This document shows, piece by piece, positions 36,748 through 49,959 of a DNA stretch of 64,000 bases (the stretch's first letter is position 1; the number at the start of each line of letters is the position of its first letter). The notes beneath the pieces are model-generated. The model was not told the origin of the DNA. It saw nothing but the letters and a program-made list of their open reading frames with translations, and did no database searches. This DNA is from Dirofilaria immitis (lineage: Eukaryota > Nematoda > Chromadorea > Rhabditida > Onchocercidae). The stretch covers positions 8,727,501 to 8,791,500 of the forward strand of contig JAKNDB010000068.1 in assembly GCA_024305405.1 (NCBI GenBank), given 5' to 3'. Made by a program: the position numbers and the translations under genes.

Positions 36748-39102
36748 TTTCTAAAACCCTGAAAAGAGAAAATAAAAAAAAAAACATGAATCTTAATGAT
36801 TACATGACATGATAGACTCAATACACATCGCCATCTATACATTTCTTTCTAAATGATCTGAAGCATGTAACAAAGACCTGATGCACACACTATATAATAC
36901 TTGCTAAATGCGTTTAAAGTAGCATATACGTTGCTGCAACACTTATATACAATTTTAGTGAAATAATCCCGTTGTCCCTCAGGAATAATTAAAATTCACT
37001 GTAAAATTGATATTATAAGCACCGATTTGTTAAAATTAAAACTGAACGTTAAAATACGTTGAAATCAACATAAAAATTAGTTTCCTAAACAAAATTTTAT
37101 TTAGAATAGACAAAAGATATATGGAAAATAAAAATAATTATCACAGAAAAGAACTGATAATGCCGGTACTAAATGACCAAAAAATGAAAAAAAAAATAAA
37201 ACAAATAAATGATACTGCAGTACATCATCCTACATACTCAATGTTACGACATAAATTACAATGTGAATAATAAAAATCTCACATTTTTCAACAAATCCTA
37301 CTAGTCGATTCGCTTATCCTTTTCTGCTTCTTCCTCATTTCTCCTATTCAAAAACAACAAAATATAAAAGCATTCTGTTATTTCAAGGAAATTTTATGGT
37401 TCTACTAACTGTTGCATACCAAAATGGTTTTTTCGTAATAATCCGAATAAACTGTTAATTTAATCCAAACATTCTTTACGTAAGCGCTTATTCCTTATAA
37501 GATAATCTATCTTTTGCAATTATTTATAAAAAGAATAAAAATTAACTATTTTTAGCAAAAAATTTTCCAAAATCGAGAAGCTGAATGCAAATATTGCTAT
37601 TTAGAATAGCAGATCTAAATGAACACAATAATTGCTACCGACAAAACCGATTAAATACAAAAATAAAAATAAAAAAATATTGCAGGAAACAATAACTGTC
37701 AATATTCCTATATTACTCATAAAATAACTTATCTGAAAAAATAAATGGATTTTATGATAACTAAAGCTAACTAATAAAATCTGAACCCATTTGTTAGAAG
37801 AATAATTCTATTATAAAGGTCGTAACAAACAATTATAAACCAGCATAAAGTTTAAACGATTAAATCTTTTTCAACATTATTCTTCATATGAGAACTTGGA
37901 GTTACATATGGAAATTTTTCATTTTAATAATTAGAAAACCAATCACTAAACGAAATAATACATTGGAAATATTATCCAAACTCTTCCTCAAATAAGCAAA
38001 ATTTTACTTCCTATTTTATAGCAGGATTGGTAGATTTTGAATCCAAAGTAATCACAATATAAAAGAATTAGAGGAAAAGATGAATTTTTGAGAAATTTTC
38101 TATATACGAAAGTAATTTAAGAACGCTTACATTGGAATAACAGAAATGGAAAGATTGAAAAGAGTTTTCTGAAGTGAAGACAAAATATTAGTATTATATT
38201 TATTTAGGGAACAAAATAACACCAGTATACGACTACAATTCCTCAGTGTAATTACTAATTCCTCAGTACAATTACACTGAGGAATTGTAAAAAAAGTTGC
38301 TCGATGATGATAACTAAATAAATTCCAAAAATATTCTCTTCCAAAAAGATTTACAGTTAGATACCGATTAGATGAATTCACTTTGATAGATAGAAGCAAA
38401 TAATGTCTATAGTTATAAAATTAATAAAATGGCTCTCATTAGTGCTGACTGTCTACAATAATTAATGAATCCAGTGAAAAAGAATATTTCCGGTGCAAAA
38501 ATTTTATATCTTTCCATATTTCTGTTTCGGAGATTAAAATAAACTTTGAAATCAAGTGCAAAGATAACTGCATATAAATATTTTACGAACCCTGCGAAAA
38601 ACGAAAACAAACAGAAGCTTAAATATATAAGAGAAAACAAGAAATAACAAGGGAAATTTTGTAAAGCGGAAATGGAAGCAGGAAATCTCATAAAGCGCAC
38701 ATGAATCGTACGATGATGTTAACTTCGTAAAACATATTAAAAAAAAGATAAAATGTCTTTCTTTTCTAATGCAAACATCATATCATTTTTCAAAAACGGG
38801 GATTCCTTTTTTTATTTCGTTTTTTTTCTTTTGAAAATTATGCAAACAAAAGGCAATATGGAAACGATAAAAAATCGTTCACGACAGGAACTGAAGAGTA
38901 TTTGAAATTGCATAAAACAAAAAAACATAAAAATAAACAAAAATAAATGAATAATGAAAAAAATGCAGTAGTTGGCAACAGAAAAACCAAGTTTGTATAC
39001 ATTTATGGCAAATTACAAGCGAATTTCCACAAAACCAACTGCATTAAATCTTCGGCATTTTATGAAATAGATTTCCAAATTTAGACTTCCTATTGCTGCT
39101 AA
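36748..39102. other. Non-coding stretch between NIFK-like and STIM genes
   Basis: 2.35 kb of AT-rich sequence between two genes in the same orientation. I see a perfect hairpin at 38234-38289 and no gene. Two frames at 38127-38399 and 38413-38700 are low-complexity and overlap the hairpin or lack coding character, so I do not call them. Confidence 0.6.
38234..38289. repeat. Perfect 20-bp inverted repeat with 16-nt loop
   Basis: Arms 38234-38253 (TACAATTCCTCAGTGTAATT) and 38270-38289 are exact reverse complements. The loop itself repeats part of the arm (AATTCCTCAGTA), so the segment is a direct repeat followed by an inverted copy, as template switching would leave. Confidence 0.92.
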
Positions 39103-42100
39103 TTATCGAAATATCGTCAGTCGAGTTTTTCCCTTAATTTCCATAAATTCACTTGCTTTAGTATTCGATGAAGATGACCTGAATATTGCACTTGACATAC
39201 TTCGTTTCAATAACTTCAGATCTTGTTTGAACCTGAAATAAACATATCGTTAACAAATGTCTCAAAAAGTGCAGAATTCTTTTAATTTATTATAAGACTG
39301 GAACAAATTCAACCCAAGTTTATTAAATGAGAAGCTGTATATCGTCAAGAAATAAAGTAAAATCAGTACGTGTCAAGTTTTATCATAAAGTTATTACTTT
39401 TAATTTGTTCTGTATTACACGATTTAAAAACACAGAAAATCAAAAATTTTTTGAGCAAAATACATAAACCAGCATGCAAAAATTTCTTCAGAATATTTTA
39501 GTAAAAAAAATATATAATGGACATTAATGAAATATAAACCTTTTACTGCTGAAATGAAAAATCCGGATTTGAAAAGTTTAGTGTTTTTAAGTAAATAATG
39601 ATTAAATATTTTCCTTAAATATAACATTAATGTTAAAACAATAAAATTCAGATAAAAAGTCCTTCGCCGATTTCTTCTTAGGTTTTTAAGCCTTTTTATT
39701 TTTCTGCTTTCTTAACTTTTAAGTCCATTTTTTTACATTATATCCACAGGTACATGCTCAAAAAGTGAATGATTACGATTATTTTCTGTACCCAAAATTT
39801 TGTAAACACTAGCAATAACACTAAAACTCAAAAAGAAAACATACGGTGAAAAGCGACTGACAGTTGCTACTGGAGATGGAACAGTGGGAGAAATTATTTT
39901 ACTAATAGTTGCAGCTACAGATGCAGCCTCATTATCGGTATTCATGATAGAATTGGTGCACTGAGGGTTAATGAATGATCCAGAAGATACAGATCGATGA
40001 AGCAGTTCATTGTTGCCATTATCGTAAATGTTTCGTTGCAAATTTGAGGAATCCAAATATCGAGCTCCTGCAGATGTAGAATTTTCATGCGTACACAAAC
40101 AAACAGATGGTAACACTCGATCGCTTATATCCGATGAAGCTTCAATTATAGCGGGTGGACTAGTTCCAGATGTAGAGCATGAAGCCATGCTTGCTGTCAT
40201 TGTAGCGCCAACTAAATCTAAATATATTTAGTGAGGTAAATGTCAGCAAGGTTTAAAATAAAAGTAGAAAAGACGGAAGCAAAATAGCACTTTCTCAATC
40301 TTATGAAGTTGGAAAACGATTATTCTTTGATGTTAAATGTGGATCAAAATACTTATACGAGTTTCAACCCTAAAATGAAAAAGAAGACGACAAATATTCC
40401 AAGACAATATAAATACAGTATAAAGCATTGTTCTTTTCAAAACCAAGAAAAGCATACTTTTGAGCCATGGATAAAAAATCAAATTAGATGATGAACTTTT
40501 AAATGCAGAATGAAAGAGGATAAATCAGCAGAAAGTAATGATTAGCAATCATAACTTCTTCCGTTAAAAATTAAAGCAGATCTAAGCACTTCATATTTGG
40601 CAGTAACAGAAAGTGTAACAAAAAATGAAATTCGGTTTGAGGACTACGAAAATCTAAAGTGCGACTAACCCGATTTACGATAAAACGAATTGGAAGAACC
40701 AGTTCTGGATAACACATCATTTGCCGCTGCAGAAGGAAACACTATATCTGTAATAAAAAAATGTCTAAAACAAGTTTCAAAAAATCCATTTAGAGAGAAA
40801 ATTTTAAAGTAAGATAAGACAGATATCAAATAATGAATATGACAAGCCGAATTTCTTTATAAAGCTCATGCGCATATACATATATTAAACTGATTAAAAT
40901 ACTACCAGTAGTAGATGATGAAGGGACCAGCGGGAAACCACAAAGTGATTCAATTTCAGTCCATCTCTGATGACATTCACTCATTGCCAATGAAATTTTC
41001 TCCATTCGGGCTCTTAAGGAATATTGAATGGACATTTCATTTATTATCACTTAATTTCTGGTTTCTCTCTTTTTGTAGTTTATTTTTAACAAGGTAAAAA
41101 TTATTTCCAAAGGCAACAATATTAGCAAGAAAAGTATTTCACTTAAACGCCAATGCACTTTGTCAGATTTTCAAGTGACTAATAACAAGTCACTAGACTT
41201 ATAAAGCTAATAAACTGTTAAATTATAAATAACAAATAATTCCATCTTTTAATATTCATAACTTTAAAAGTTTATACTTCAAAGTAAAAATACGTGAATC
41301 AATGTGATCGGTTCCCGATGAAGCACCCGTGGCAAGTTTAATAGATGAAACGATGCCTGACTGCTTTTTACGAAGTTTATCGATATGTTCAATGGCTTCT
41401 CTCATTTCAGCAATACATTCCATTCGCTGTTGTCCAACATAACTCACTTCTAATTCACAAGTCCTAAAAATTAAATGGCAGAGAAAACATTCTCTTCTAA
41501 GCAAAGTTCAGAGCAAAGTTTTAAGCAAAGTTCAGATTTCTCTTGTTAGAAACTCAGTCACGATCCATCGCTTTGAAAATCAAAATCAAAAGCGATCCAA
41601 GAATGTTTTTTTCTAGTAGAAATTTTATTCCAATCTTTTAAATTGGGTTGTGTATCGGCAAATCCAACTTAAACCAATACTTTAGCGTTTGATGAACTTG
41701 TCTAATTTAAATCGAATATCTAAAACTTTAGACATTAATTAAACTTGTCCAATTTAAATCCATTAAATGTCGTGAAACACTAAGAAATTAAAAAACGTTC
41801 ATCAGAATTTCATTTCATTCGGTTTAAAGATTCTCACGATATATTCATGAACCATTCCAGTCAGCTTATCAAAATCATATATATTTTGATCTTAAATAAC
41901 TGTTTCGAGTTATTACTGAACATTAGGACAACGAACCTCCTTAACAGTGGTTGTAAAGCAAGAGGAGCTGAGCCAGAACTTTCCAGCAAGCGCTCAGCTT
42001 CCATAAGCTGGGACTTTAGCTGAAAGCATTAGCCATACACTAAATCGTAACTTATGACATAAAAACAGCAAAAATCCAATGTTCAGAATGTGTACTTTTA

Positions 42101-44123
42101 GAAAAAAATTATTTAAACTTGCACAATTAAAAAATAACCGTCTCAACTTGTTCGTTTTCTGGTGCATCTCGATTGGATTGTCTTCTCTTTTGTTCCTCCA
42201 CGAATCTAAACATATTCAGAATTATTTTTTACATGGGCAGCAAAAGCTTAGTTAAAAACCAAAAACTAGACAAATCATAATGAAAACTGTTTAATTCAAT
42301 TTCAAACCGACAATTATACTAATCATTCCGCCTGGTTTCAAACTTTTTGCAAATAAAATAGATTATCAACTGCTAATTATGAGCAAAATATTATTTTTGA
42401 GAGCAATTTTAAAAAATTTTCGAGAGCTGTAGAAAAAATATCAACTTTTGCTGAATATCTTCAAAATGGCTTTGCATTGCTCTTAGTTGTGATAATTTCG
42501 CTGTCAGCTGTTCCATTTGCATATGTGATCGTGTTCGCTGCATTTTGAGAACAAAAGCACCGTAAATAGTACAATTACTAGGATTGATAAAGCAATGTCT
42601 TTAAGCCAAGATGCATTTCCGCCTGAAAATTTTCAAGATTCAGTTGTTTTCAGCTTTTTTCTTCTACCTAATACAATTTTTCGGAAAATTTTTTTCAAGA
42701 TTATTAGCGATGCAATGGAATAATAATGAAAAATAACCCTTACATGAAATAATTAATAATGGAATAATTTTTTAAGCAGCATAATCTAAATTTCAGTAAA
42801 GATTTAAAAAACTGACTACTGAAACCAAAAAGAACGATATCTAATGCTTTTAAACGCAATTTCTGTTTGTGCACCGAATTTTTAATGCCCAAATTGGATA
42901 ACAAATAAGTCGAATTAGCGACAGCCATTCTAAAAAATAAAATAGTAATTATGAAATTCCACCACAATTATTCGTGAAAAATTGACTGCTTGTCACAATT
43001 CTGATTAAGAAAAAATAAATTACAATCTTCATCCAATAAAAAATTAAATAGTATCAATATTTCTGCAAACCTTAACATGCAAATGATCGAAGACATTAAA
43101 CTTCTTAATAACAGTGAGATCAACATTTCGATACCAAAAAAAAATAAACGACTTACTATTTTAAATATAAAATTATATGTGAAAAAAATTCATGATAAGT
43201 CAACCTAGGTAAAGCACGACCGTCAATTTCCATCTCAATAAAAATAGTTGTGTACTGCGGAAGACGAACTATATTTTCCAACCAATTCACCATATCAGCT
43301 GTTGTCCAGGAGCGCTCCTCAGATGCAAACCATGCTTCCCATAAATCATCCACCGTTATTAATTCATCATGGTTATGATGAAAAGCACGTTCTCGCTGGG
43401 CACGATCCAAACTTCCCAACTGCATATCTTCTTTTAAAAACTGAAAATTTGCAAAATTGTAAAATAATTTACAGAATAAGGATAAAAAAATGTTTTACCG
43501 AAAAAACTATTAACTACTGAATGCTTGCATAAACAATGTTACAGGCATAAGTTTCGGTTTTACCAAAGTTGATGCCATGTTTGGATCCGTTCCAAAGGCG
43601 TATCAGAATTTGCTGATGAAGCGTGCTTACATCTGTTGATTCAAATCGATCGATGGAACCGGACTGATCATCATCCATTTGGTGATGTAACTGTACTACA
43701 GCTTCATACCCTTCTGGATCACGTAACTTCTCATCATTCGCTGTTATTAATACGTCTAAAAACGAGACATTTAACAAAATTCGGAAGTTACAAGGTAGTA
43801 GATACAATGGAAAGATAATTTGAAATTACTTTCTCTGCAGATCCATGAATCTAGAAATGCTATCATCCATCTCATTAAAAGCCTTATTCAAAAAACATCC
43901 TACTTCAGAACAAAAAATAGCTATTTATTACAAAAGGACCAAAATTTACGTGATCAACGCTGATAGAATGTTTGTACATTTGTTACCAATAAAAGATTAA
44001 ATAATTTTAACCATGCAGGAAAAACTTAATTTTTGTCACTTTTTGACATTGACAAAATGTCAAGTAATTGATCAAAATGCCCACAACCACTTTCCATATA
44101 AATGATTGCGCACTTGTCATCAT
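39103..44123 (-). CDS. stim-1: STIM, endoplasmic-reticulum calcium sensor for store-operated entry
   Basis: Twelve exons: 44123-44012, 43755-43631, 43440-43205, 42929-42817, 42622-42446, 42205-42139, 42019-41937, 41463-41278, 41012-40906, 40747-40670, 40211-39845, 39232-39103; about 593 residues. Order: signal peptide ([15 protein letters not shown]), EF-hand loop ([12 protein letters not shown]) that binds lumenal calcium, SAM domain ([20 protein letters not shown]), transmembrane helix ([14 protein letters not shown]), coiled coil, and the Orai-activating CAD/SOAR region ([14 protein letters not shown] to RMEKI). Then come an ESLCGFPLV motif, a Ser-rich tail and a basic end. All phases agree once one base is added in the T4 run at 42543-42546, right after the membrane helix. 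The nematode-type tail lacks a long polylysine end. The first exon's donor is the least certain. Confidence 0.94.
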
Positions 44124-44435
44124 GTCCAAATCTTTTGAAATTTTCCTCAAAAATCCGAAAATAAAAAACAATTTGAAAAGAAGAGAAAGTATGATTTTGA
44201 TAATACGATAACAAGACTGATAATAAGCAAAGAGACATGGATGTGAAATTCATCAACCCAAATAAAATATAAACCAATACAGCACTCACTGGACTATTGT
44301 TCCATAACTTTAGGCAGTCGGGAAAAGAAATTTTTAGTGTTCCTGAAAAGATATTTTGATAAGCTAATTAAGAATGGACATGAAATTTTATAAGACTGCC
44401 ATCTAACCTTTTTATCTATTTACTTAATTAATCGT

Positions 44436-44633
44436 ATGATCCAGTATAGCTACTTATTGAGAGTCCCAAAGAATTGCAAACAACGCCGCCAAGAATCTTG
44501 GACTCGAAGTCAAAGATCAGCTTCTCCCCAACATAAGCGAAACAAGCAACCTTTTGTTTCAATTCAACAGCAAAAAGGTGGCCCAATCCAGCACAATAGC
44601 AACGCGCTACGAAAACGCAAATTTCAAACTTGA
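44436..44633. other. GC-raised segment open on both strands
   Basis: Between about 44450 and 44635 the sequence is clearly richer in G and C than its flanks. It is open in two plus-strand frames (one ends SNALRKRKFQT, the other NFKLEIM) and one minus-strand frame. This looks like an exon or a retrocopy fragment, but I recognise no protein and cannot settle the strand. It lies about 310 bp upstream of the STIM start. Confidence 0.35.
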
Positions 44634-46184
44634 AATTATGTAAGCAAACAGAATGGACATCATGTTCAATTTAAGCTTATTCTGGTGACGTTCTAATGTT
44701 AACTTGATGAAGTAATAAATCTGATAAAAATTTCTGAGAAGCAATTTATTTTGCAGAAATCACAGGTGGTTTTGAAATCTCAGTAGATGATAAAAAATTT
44801 CACAAAAATCTTTAAGCTATACACTTAGCTTTTTGTCAATAAATTCTCGTCATCGACATTTCTCAGTTGGAAGTTTCAAACTACTGAATGCCACAATATT
44901 TGTAAAGCTAAGAAAACACATTTGCTTTAAGAAACACATTTGCTTATTATATTTATTATAAAGAAGTAAAATATTGTTTTTTCGTATTCCATGTTATGTG
45001 TTGAACTAATCAGTGACTGAAAATCTCCTTAGAGAAAAAATTGTCTGCATATAAAGAGCAAAATAATTACGATGTTACATAGCCGAAGAAACTTATCCAA
45101 ATTTGAAATGTTCCGTCGAACTATATCAAGAAATATTGCAGTTAAAGCAGACAAACATTTTACTTCCTTTTATGGATACATTCCAATGAATTATTTCCCA
45201 ATATTATCATAAGCATTTTTTTATGCAAAATTACGGTATAGGATCAAATGCTAAAGGATTTTGCTTTTGATTAATTCCAACCGATTAGATCGAGCATAAA
45301 GAAAACATCTGCAGAAGTTATTTTCTCATGCTTTCAAATTTTTCATCATATAAATCCCTTGAAATTATAATGACATTCAATTAATTATATCACCCTTAAT
45401 AGCTCCGAAAGTTTTTTTGATCAATTAAAGGGAAATTCCATCTTCCATGTTTCCATTGATATTTCACAAATCTCGCCATTTTATTTGCTAGTGATTTTTA
45501 TGTTTGACTAGGTACTACAAATAGTTTTAGTCTATAGTAATTTGTTTAGAACATGATATTCATATCGGTTAATTTTTTGATGTTCTCTATTATCAAGAGA
45601 CAAGGAAAAATAATCTTATATCGATTTGCAACAAAAATATCGCTGAATGATTAATCGATTGATTGAGTTGATCATTCGATCATGAAATCAGTATTATCGA
45701 TCAATTTATCATTTCTTCTCAAAACAATTCTTAGAATTGTAGCTTACAATCAAAGTAATTCACGAAAACATCTTCAATACATACCTTTTCCCCATAAATA
45801 AATTAATTATTATTATGCTATGCTAATATGCCACAGTTATATGCTACTTAGATATTGTTACACAATATGTAAGTAATTATATGAAATGAAATGAAAAAAT
45901 GAACTTTTATAATCACTGTAGTAATTATAATTACAAAAATTCATTATTTTTAATTTCTCGACTATCATCAGCTCAGCGCACCAAGAATGTTGTTATCGTG
46001 AGTTGAAGATCTCAATGTAATCAAAACAAGATAATTCAATTTTCGATGAACCCAAGAAATTCATCTTTTCATCAATCTTCATTCCATACCTGTTGCTTTA
46101 GCACTAACTCTCACTTTCACTCTCATTTTTGATTTCAATCAAGGCCAATTATTAAGCTTGGCCGTCTTCCACAATGCCCAGTAC

Positions 46185-46317
46185 TATGTTTTTCGGAGTT
46201 ATAGAAAGCATACTTATCTTCTTCAATAATTTCATCCTCTTCAAATTTGTAACGAACAATTTCGTTATGTCATATTGTGTAACGTTCCCCATTCAATTCT
46301 TCAATCGATAAAGTGTC
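46185..46317 (-). pseudogene. Orphan exon-like segment with one in-frame TGA
   Basis: On the minus strand a TTTTTTAG acceptor opens a frame starting DTLSIEELNGERYTI, then a TGA at 46270-46272, then HNEIVRYKFEEDEIIEED and more, up to a possible donor (CATA|GTACTG). The acidic, non-repetitive composition is protein-like. I do not recognise it and found no companion exon. It may be a decayed exon, a mis-sequenced codon, or chance. Confidence 0.35.
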
Positions 46318-46380
46318 CTAAAAAAGGAAAAAAAATTAACTGGACGAGAGAAGAAAAACGAGCACATTTCCATCTATTTT

Positions 46381-46419
46381 TCTCTCTCTTTCTCTCTCTC
46401 TCTCTCTCCCTCTCTCTCT
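46381..46419. repeat. (TC)n microsatellite
   Basis: About 39 bases of TC dinucleotides with two T- or C-interruptions. Confidence 0.92.
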
Positions 46420-49400
46420 GACATTCATTTTGATGATATTTTTCGTGAAATGTATGTATGCGTAAACAGCAATTGCTGTTGATTTAGGGGGACTTCGAGA
46501 AGAGACGGGACGGCCTTTTGATATCAGTGCACATCTTTGATTAATTTCAATTAAATATATGTTATTCGTTACTGATACTGATAATAATTATAAGCGAATG
46601 GATACGATTCGGTGATTATATTGATAATCAATAACTCTATTGAAACAGGATTAAAGATAGCTAAGATTTCTAATTGTATAAGAGAAATGCGAGATATTTT
46701 ATAGCAGTATCATTATCCCTTTTCTCCTCTTCTACTTTTCACCTATCAGTTTTTGTTTTATGTCCAGTTGCGATATCAATATTTCAAATAGTTCGGTAAT
46801 GGCTGGATGACTGTTATTTGTTAAAGAGTTTTGGAAAAAAAACAAATATTGTTAAGGTGTAAGAATTTTCACCTACAAATAATCAATGTTTATTTTTCTT
46901 GCACAAAGTTTAATATCTTCGTCTTTGAAAAGACTATATTGATCAGCAATCCTATTAAATGTCCCTTTTTTAAGTTATTTATCTTATCAGCGAAAGAATG
47001 ATTGGCAATATCAGTTGGATTAGCTCGGACGATTTCAGTTTACATTTTAAATAGATAAAATAAACACTGGAATAAATTTATAAAAAAACACTGAAGATGA
47101 TTACTTGAAATTTGATAGGATTCAATAAAAATATAATATAGGTCGGAAGAATTTTATGAAGAAAATTTAAAGTTCGTTTTCTTTAAGGCTCCTCAAATTT
47201 TGTGTAGTTTTTCATGCATTTGTATTGTAGTATAATGTTAAAGGTTTATAAATTGATCGAAAAATTTTGGCTGATATACCCGTTTTTATGTCAAAAATTT
47301 GATAATTAGAGACATTTTCTATTCTCGCTACAAGTTTTATTTAGAAAGTATTTTATTTATATATTTTGAATGAAAGAAAGTTTTGCAAATAACAAAGCAT
47401 TTCAAATGGAATAGCTTAACAATCAACTTATGGCCAAGATATGAGTATTTTATAAGAGCCATAATTTTCTCATATATGTATATAAAACGCACTAAATTAA
47501 TGTCTATTTTAAATATTATGTAAAAAAAATTTCTGTGTTTTTTGAATTTTGAAGCTAATGATGTTATCTATTTTCTTTCTTCAGGTTTACATTAGAAAAA
47601 TTTCTCTATCATTATTTTACGATAATGAAATGAAATGGCATTACAGATCTATTTACCGAAAATATAAATTTACTAGTAACACTGTATTTATTTAGAATTT
47701 ATGGTTTGAAAAGTCTATTTTAAATATCAGATTTCAAATTATTCTTTTTCATCGATTTATTCTGACATTAGACAGTTGAATTCTGACAAAATGATTAAAT
47801 AAAATTTCTGGAAAACCAGACTTAAGGCAAATCTCAGCAGAAAGATTGAAATTAGAAGTTATTTTTCAAGTGAATCATTTTTATTTCACTTTGAAAATAT
47901 TTAAAATTTTGAACTAAAAAAATACTTTCTTCGAGAATTATTTCTAATAAGCTCAAATCTATCATTACACTCGTTTTTTTCTTCATTACATTATATTATG
48001 TATAGAAATTGAAGAATAGATAGAAAACAACCTTTCGTGATCAGTATACAAATTTTTCTTCCTTTTTACGAAGCAATTATAAACTTTCCTTCGATTTGTT
48101 TTTGCATTGTCGTCTTGATTTATGAACTTCTAAGAAAATGAATTTCTGCAAAAGATCGTCGTGATCGTCGTTTGGGAAGAATTCTACAGGGCTAAAAATT
48201 TATTTGGGTCAAAATTTTGATTTTTTTTAACGCCTGTTCGTTTATCCTGTTATTGTTGCTTATCAGCTTTTATTGGAATCTCTCCAACATGCTCTGTTAA
48301 TTAGAGAGAGATAAATCATTTGTATGAAATAAGAATCACTTTCTTCATCTCTTCTTTTTCATTTATTATTATTTTAATTTTTTTTTAAATATGATTAAGA
48401 TAACACTGACTAATTAAAATCGAGGAGTGAGAGAGACAAAAAGAGTAAGGGAAAATTTTCAAAAAAAAACGCTCTTTTGCTAATTAGCTCTTTTTTATCT
48501 CTTTGATATAATCTGACTTACAATTAACAAATTGCTAAAGTAGAGTTTTACAAAATGATGATGACATAGGATGGAAAAGTGACAAATGATTATGACAGAA
48601 TTCCAACAACTCTTCTTTTCCATTCGTTTCACTTTGCATAATTATATATGTTTGTGGCTTGTTGCTCGAGAATTCCAATATTCATCCTGCATCGCTTAAC
48701 TCTATGATCACTACAAATTATTATTTGTGTTATGTTTAGTTAAATATGCATTGGTTTTATTCCATCAGTATGTTTGGCGGCTGATCTTTTCTTATGTTCG
48801 CATAGTTAGTTGTTTTGAAGAATTTTATAAATAACTCTTTGTTGTTGGTATTTCTCCGAAAAGGTTTAACCGAATTTTTTATAATTTTTGAAACTGTGCA
48901 ATTGCTTCTCATTCAGTGTTAGAAACAAAAACAATTACTATAGCAATGCTGATTGTATCGATATCTGGTTGAACATAAGTGATATTCTCTTTTGATCTTA
49001 TGGACAAGGTAGATAAATATTTTGTTGCATTTGAATTTCTCTTTTAATGAAAAAAAAAAAGAAGTAGATGTGGATTGCAATATCCATCCCATCCACTTTA
49101 TTTGCCCCCTTTCATTTGCTCCATTTGCCCTTTCATACTTCTTTCTCTTTACTTACTTTGCTAATCTCATTGCAAATTATTTTATTTTTCCTATCAAGAC
49201 ATTTACAATAAAATAAATATGCGAATATTAAGCCTTTTTTGGAGTTTATTAACCAATTTTAATAAATTATATATTGTCAAATTATCAATAGAGAGAACGC
49301 TGTTTCCATAATACACAATGTCACATTTTCATCTTATTTCCATTTCTAGAGAGATGATCGAACCAATAATTTCAAGATTAAAATCAAAATAGGTAATAAG

Positions 49401-49918
49401 ATATTTTAATTTATATGTAAAATTATTCTCATTTTATCTCAACATCTTCATCACGTGTGGTGAACTTATAGCACTAACTGTGCCGGTTCGTCCATATCCT
49501 TTGGTTTGTAATTCCTGAGAATATCGCATAACTGCAAATGCAAGAGTCTCACAGATATCTTTTATTAGTGATTTTCTGATAAAAAAAAAATTTTTCCTTT
49601 ATTCAGTCATTTGTCATTTAGATATTATGCTTCTATGAATTTGCCAATTTACTCAAAGCCAATTTTAAGAATCATTTCACCATTCGAGTTCTAGTTCTAA
49701 CTGTTCTGTTTTTTGAATTGATTAAACTAATTCCAACGCTTTTTTTAAAATCCCGTATGAGTCTTCAATTATTGATTATTATTATTATGCGATGAGAAAT
49801 AAAAGTATTACTTTAATATTTAACATATTTCATATCACACCGTTTTATCTATTCATTCCCTTCTGAAGATCAATTAAAAAGAATAATCGAATAATTATAT
49901 TCTTAATTAATAAAGCAG

Positions 49919-49959
49919 TATTGAAGCCAATCATTTCAAATAAATGATTGGCTTCAATA
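49919..49959. repeat. Perfect 18-bp inverted repeat with 5-nt loop
   Basis: Arms 49919-49936 and 49942-49959 are exact reverse complements around CAAAT; each arm contains TTGAAGCCAATCATTT or its complement. Intergenic. Confidence 0.92.

Noticed and set aside
39733..39845. Apparent C-terminal hydrophobic helix of STIM ([14 protein letters not shown])
   Set aside because: It is read-through into an intron: a good donor (CACC|GTATGT) at 39844 joins in the correct phase to the exon at 39232-39103.
41013..41050. Longer form of a STIM exon beginning [16 protein letters not shown]
   Set aside because: An acceptor at 41013 gives TLK-ARMEKI, which fits the expected STIM CAD sequence and both phases. 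The longer form would insert seven unrelated residues.
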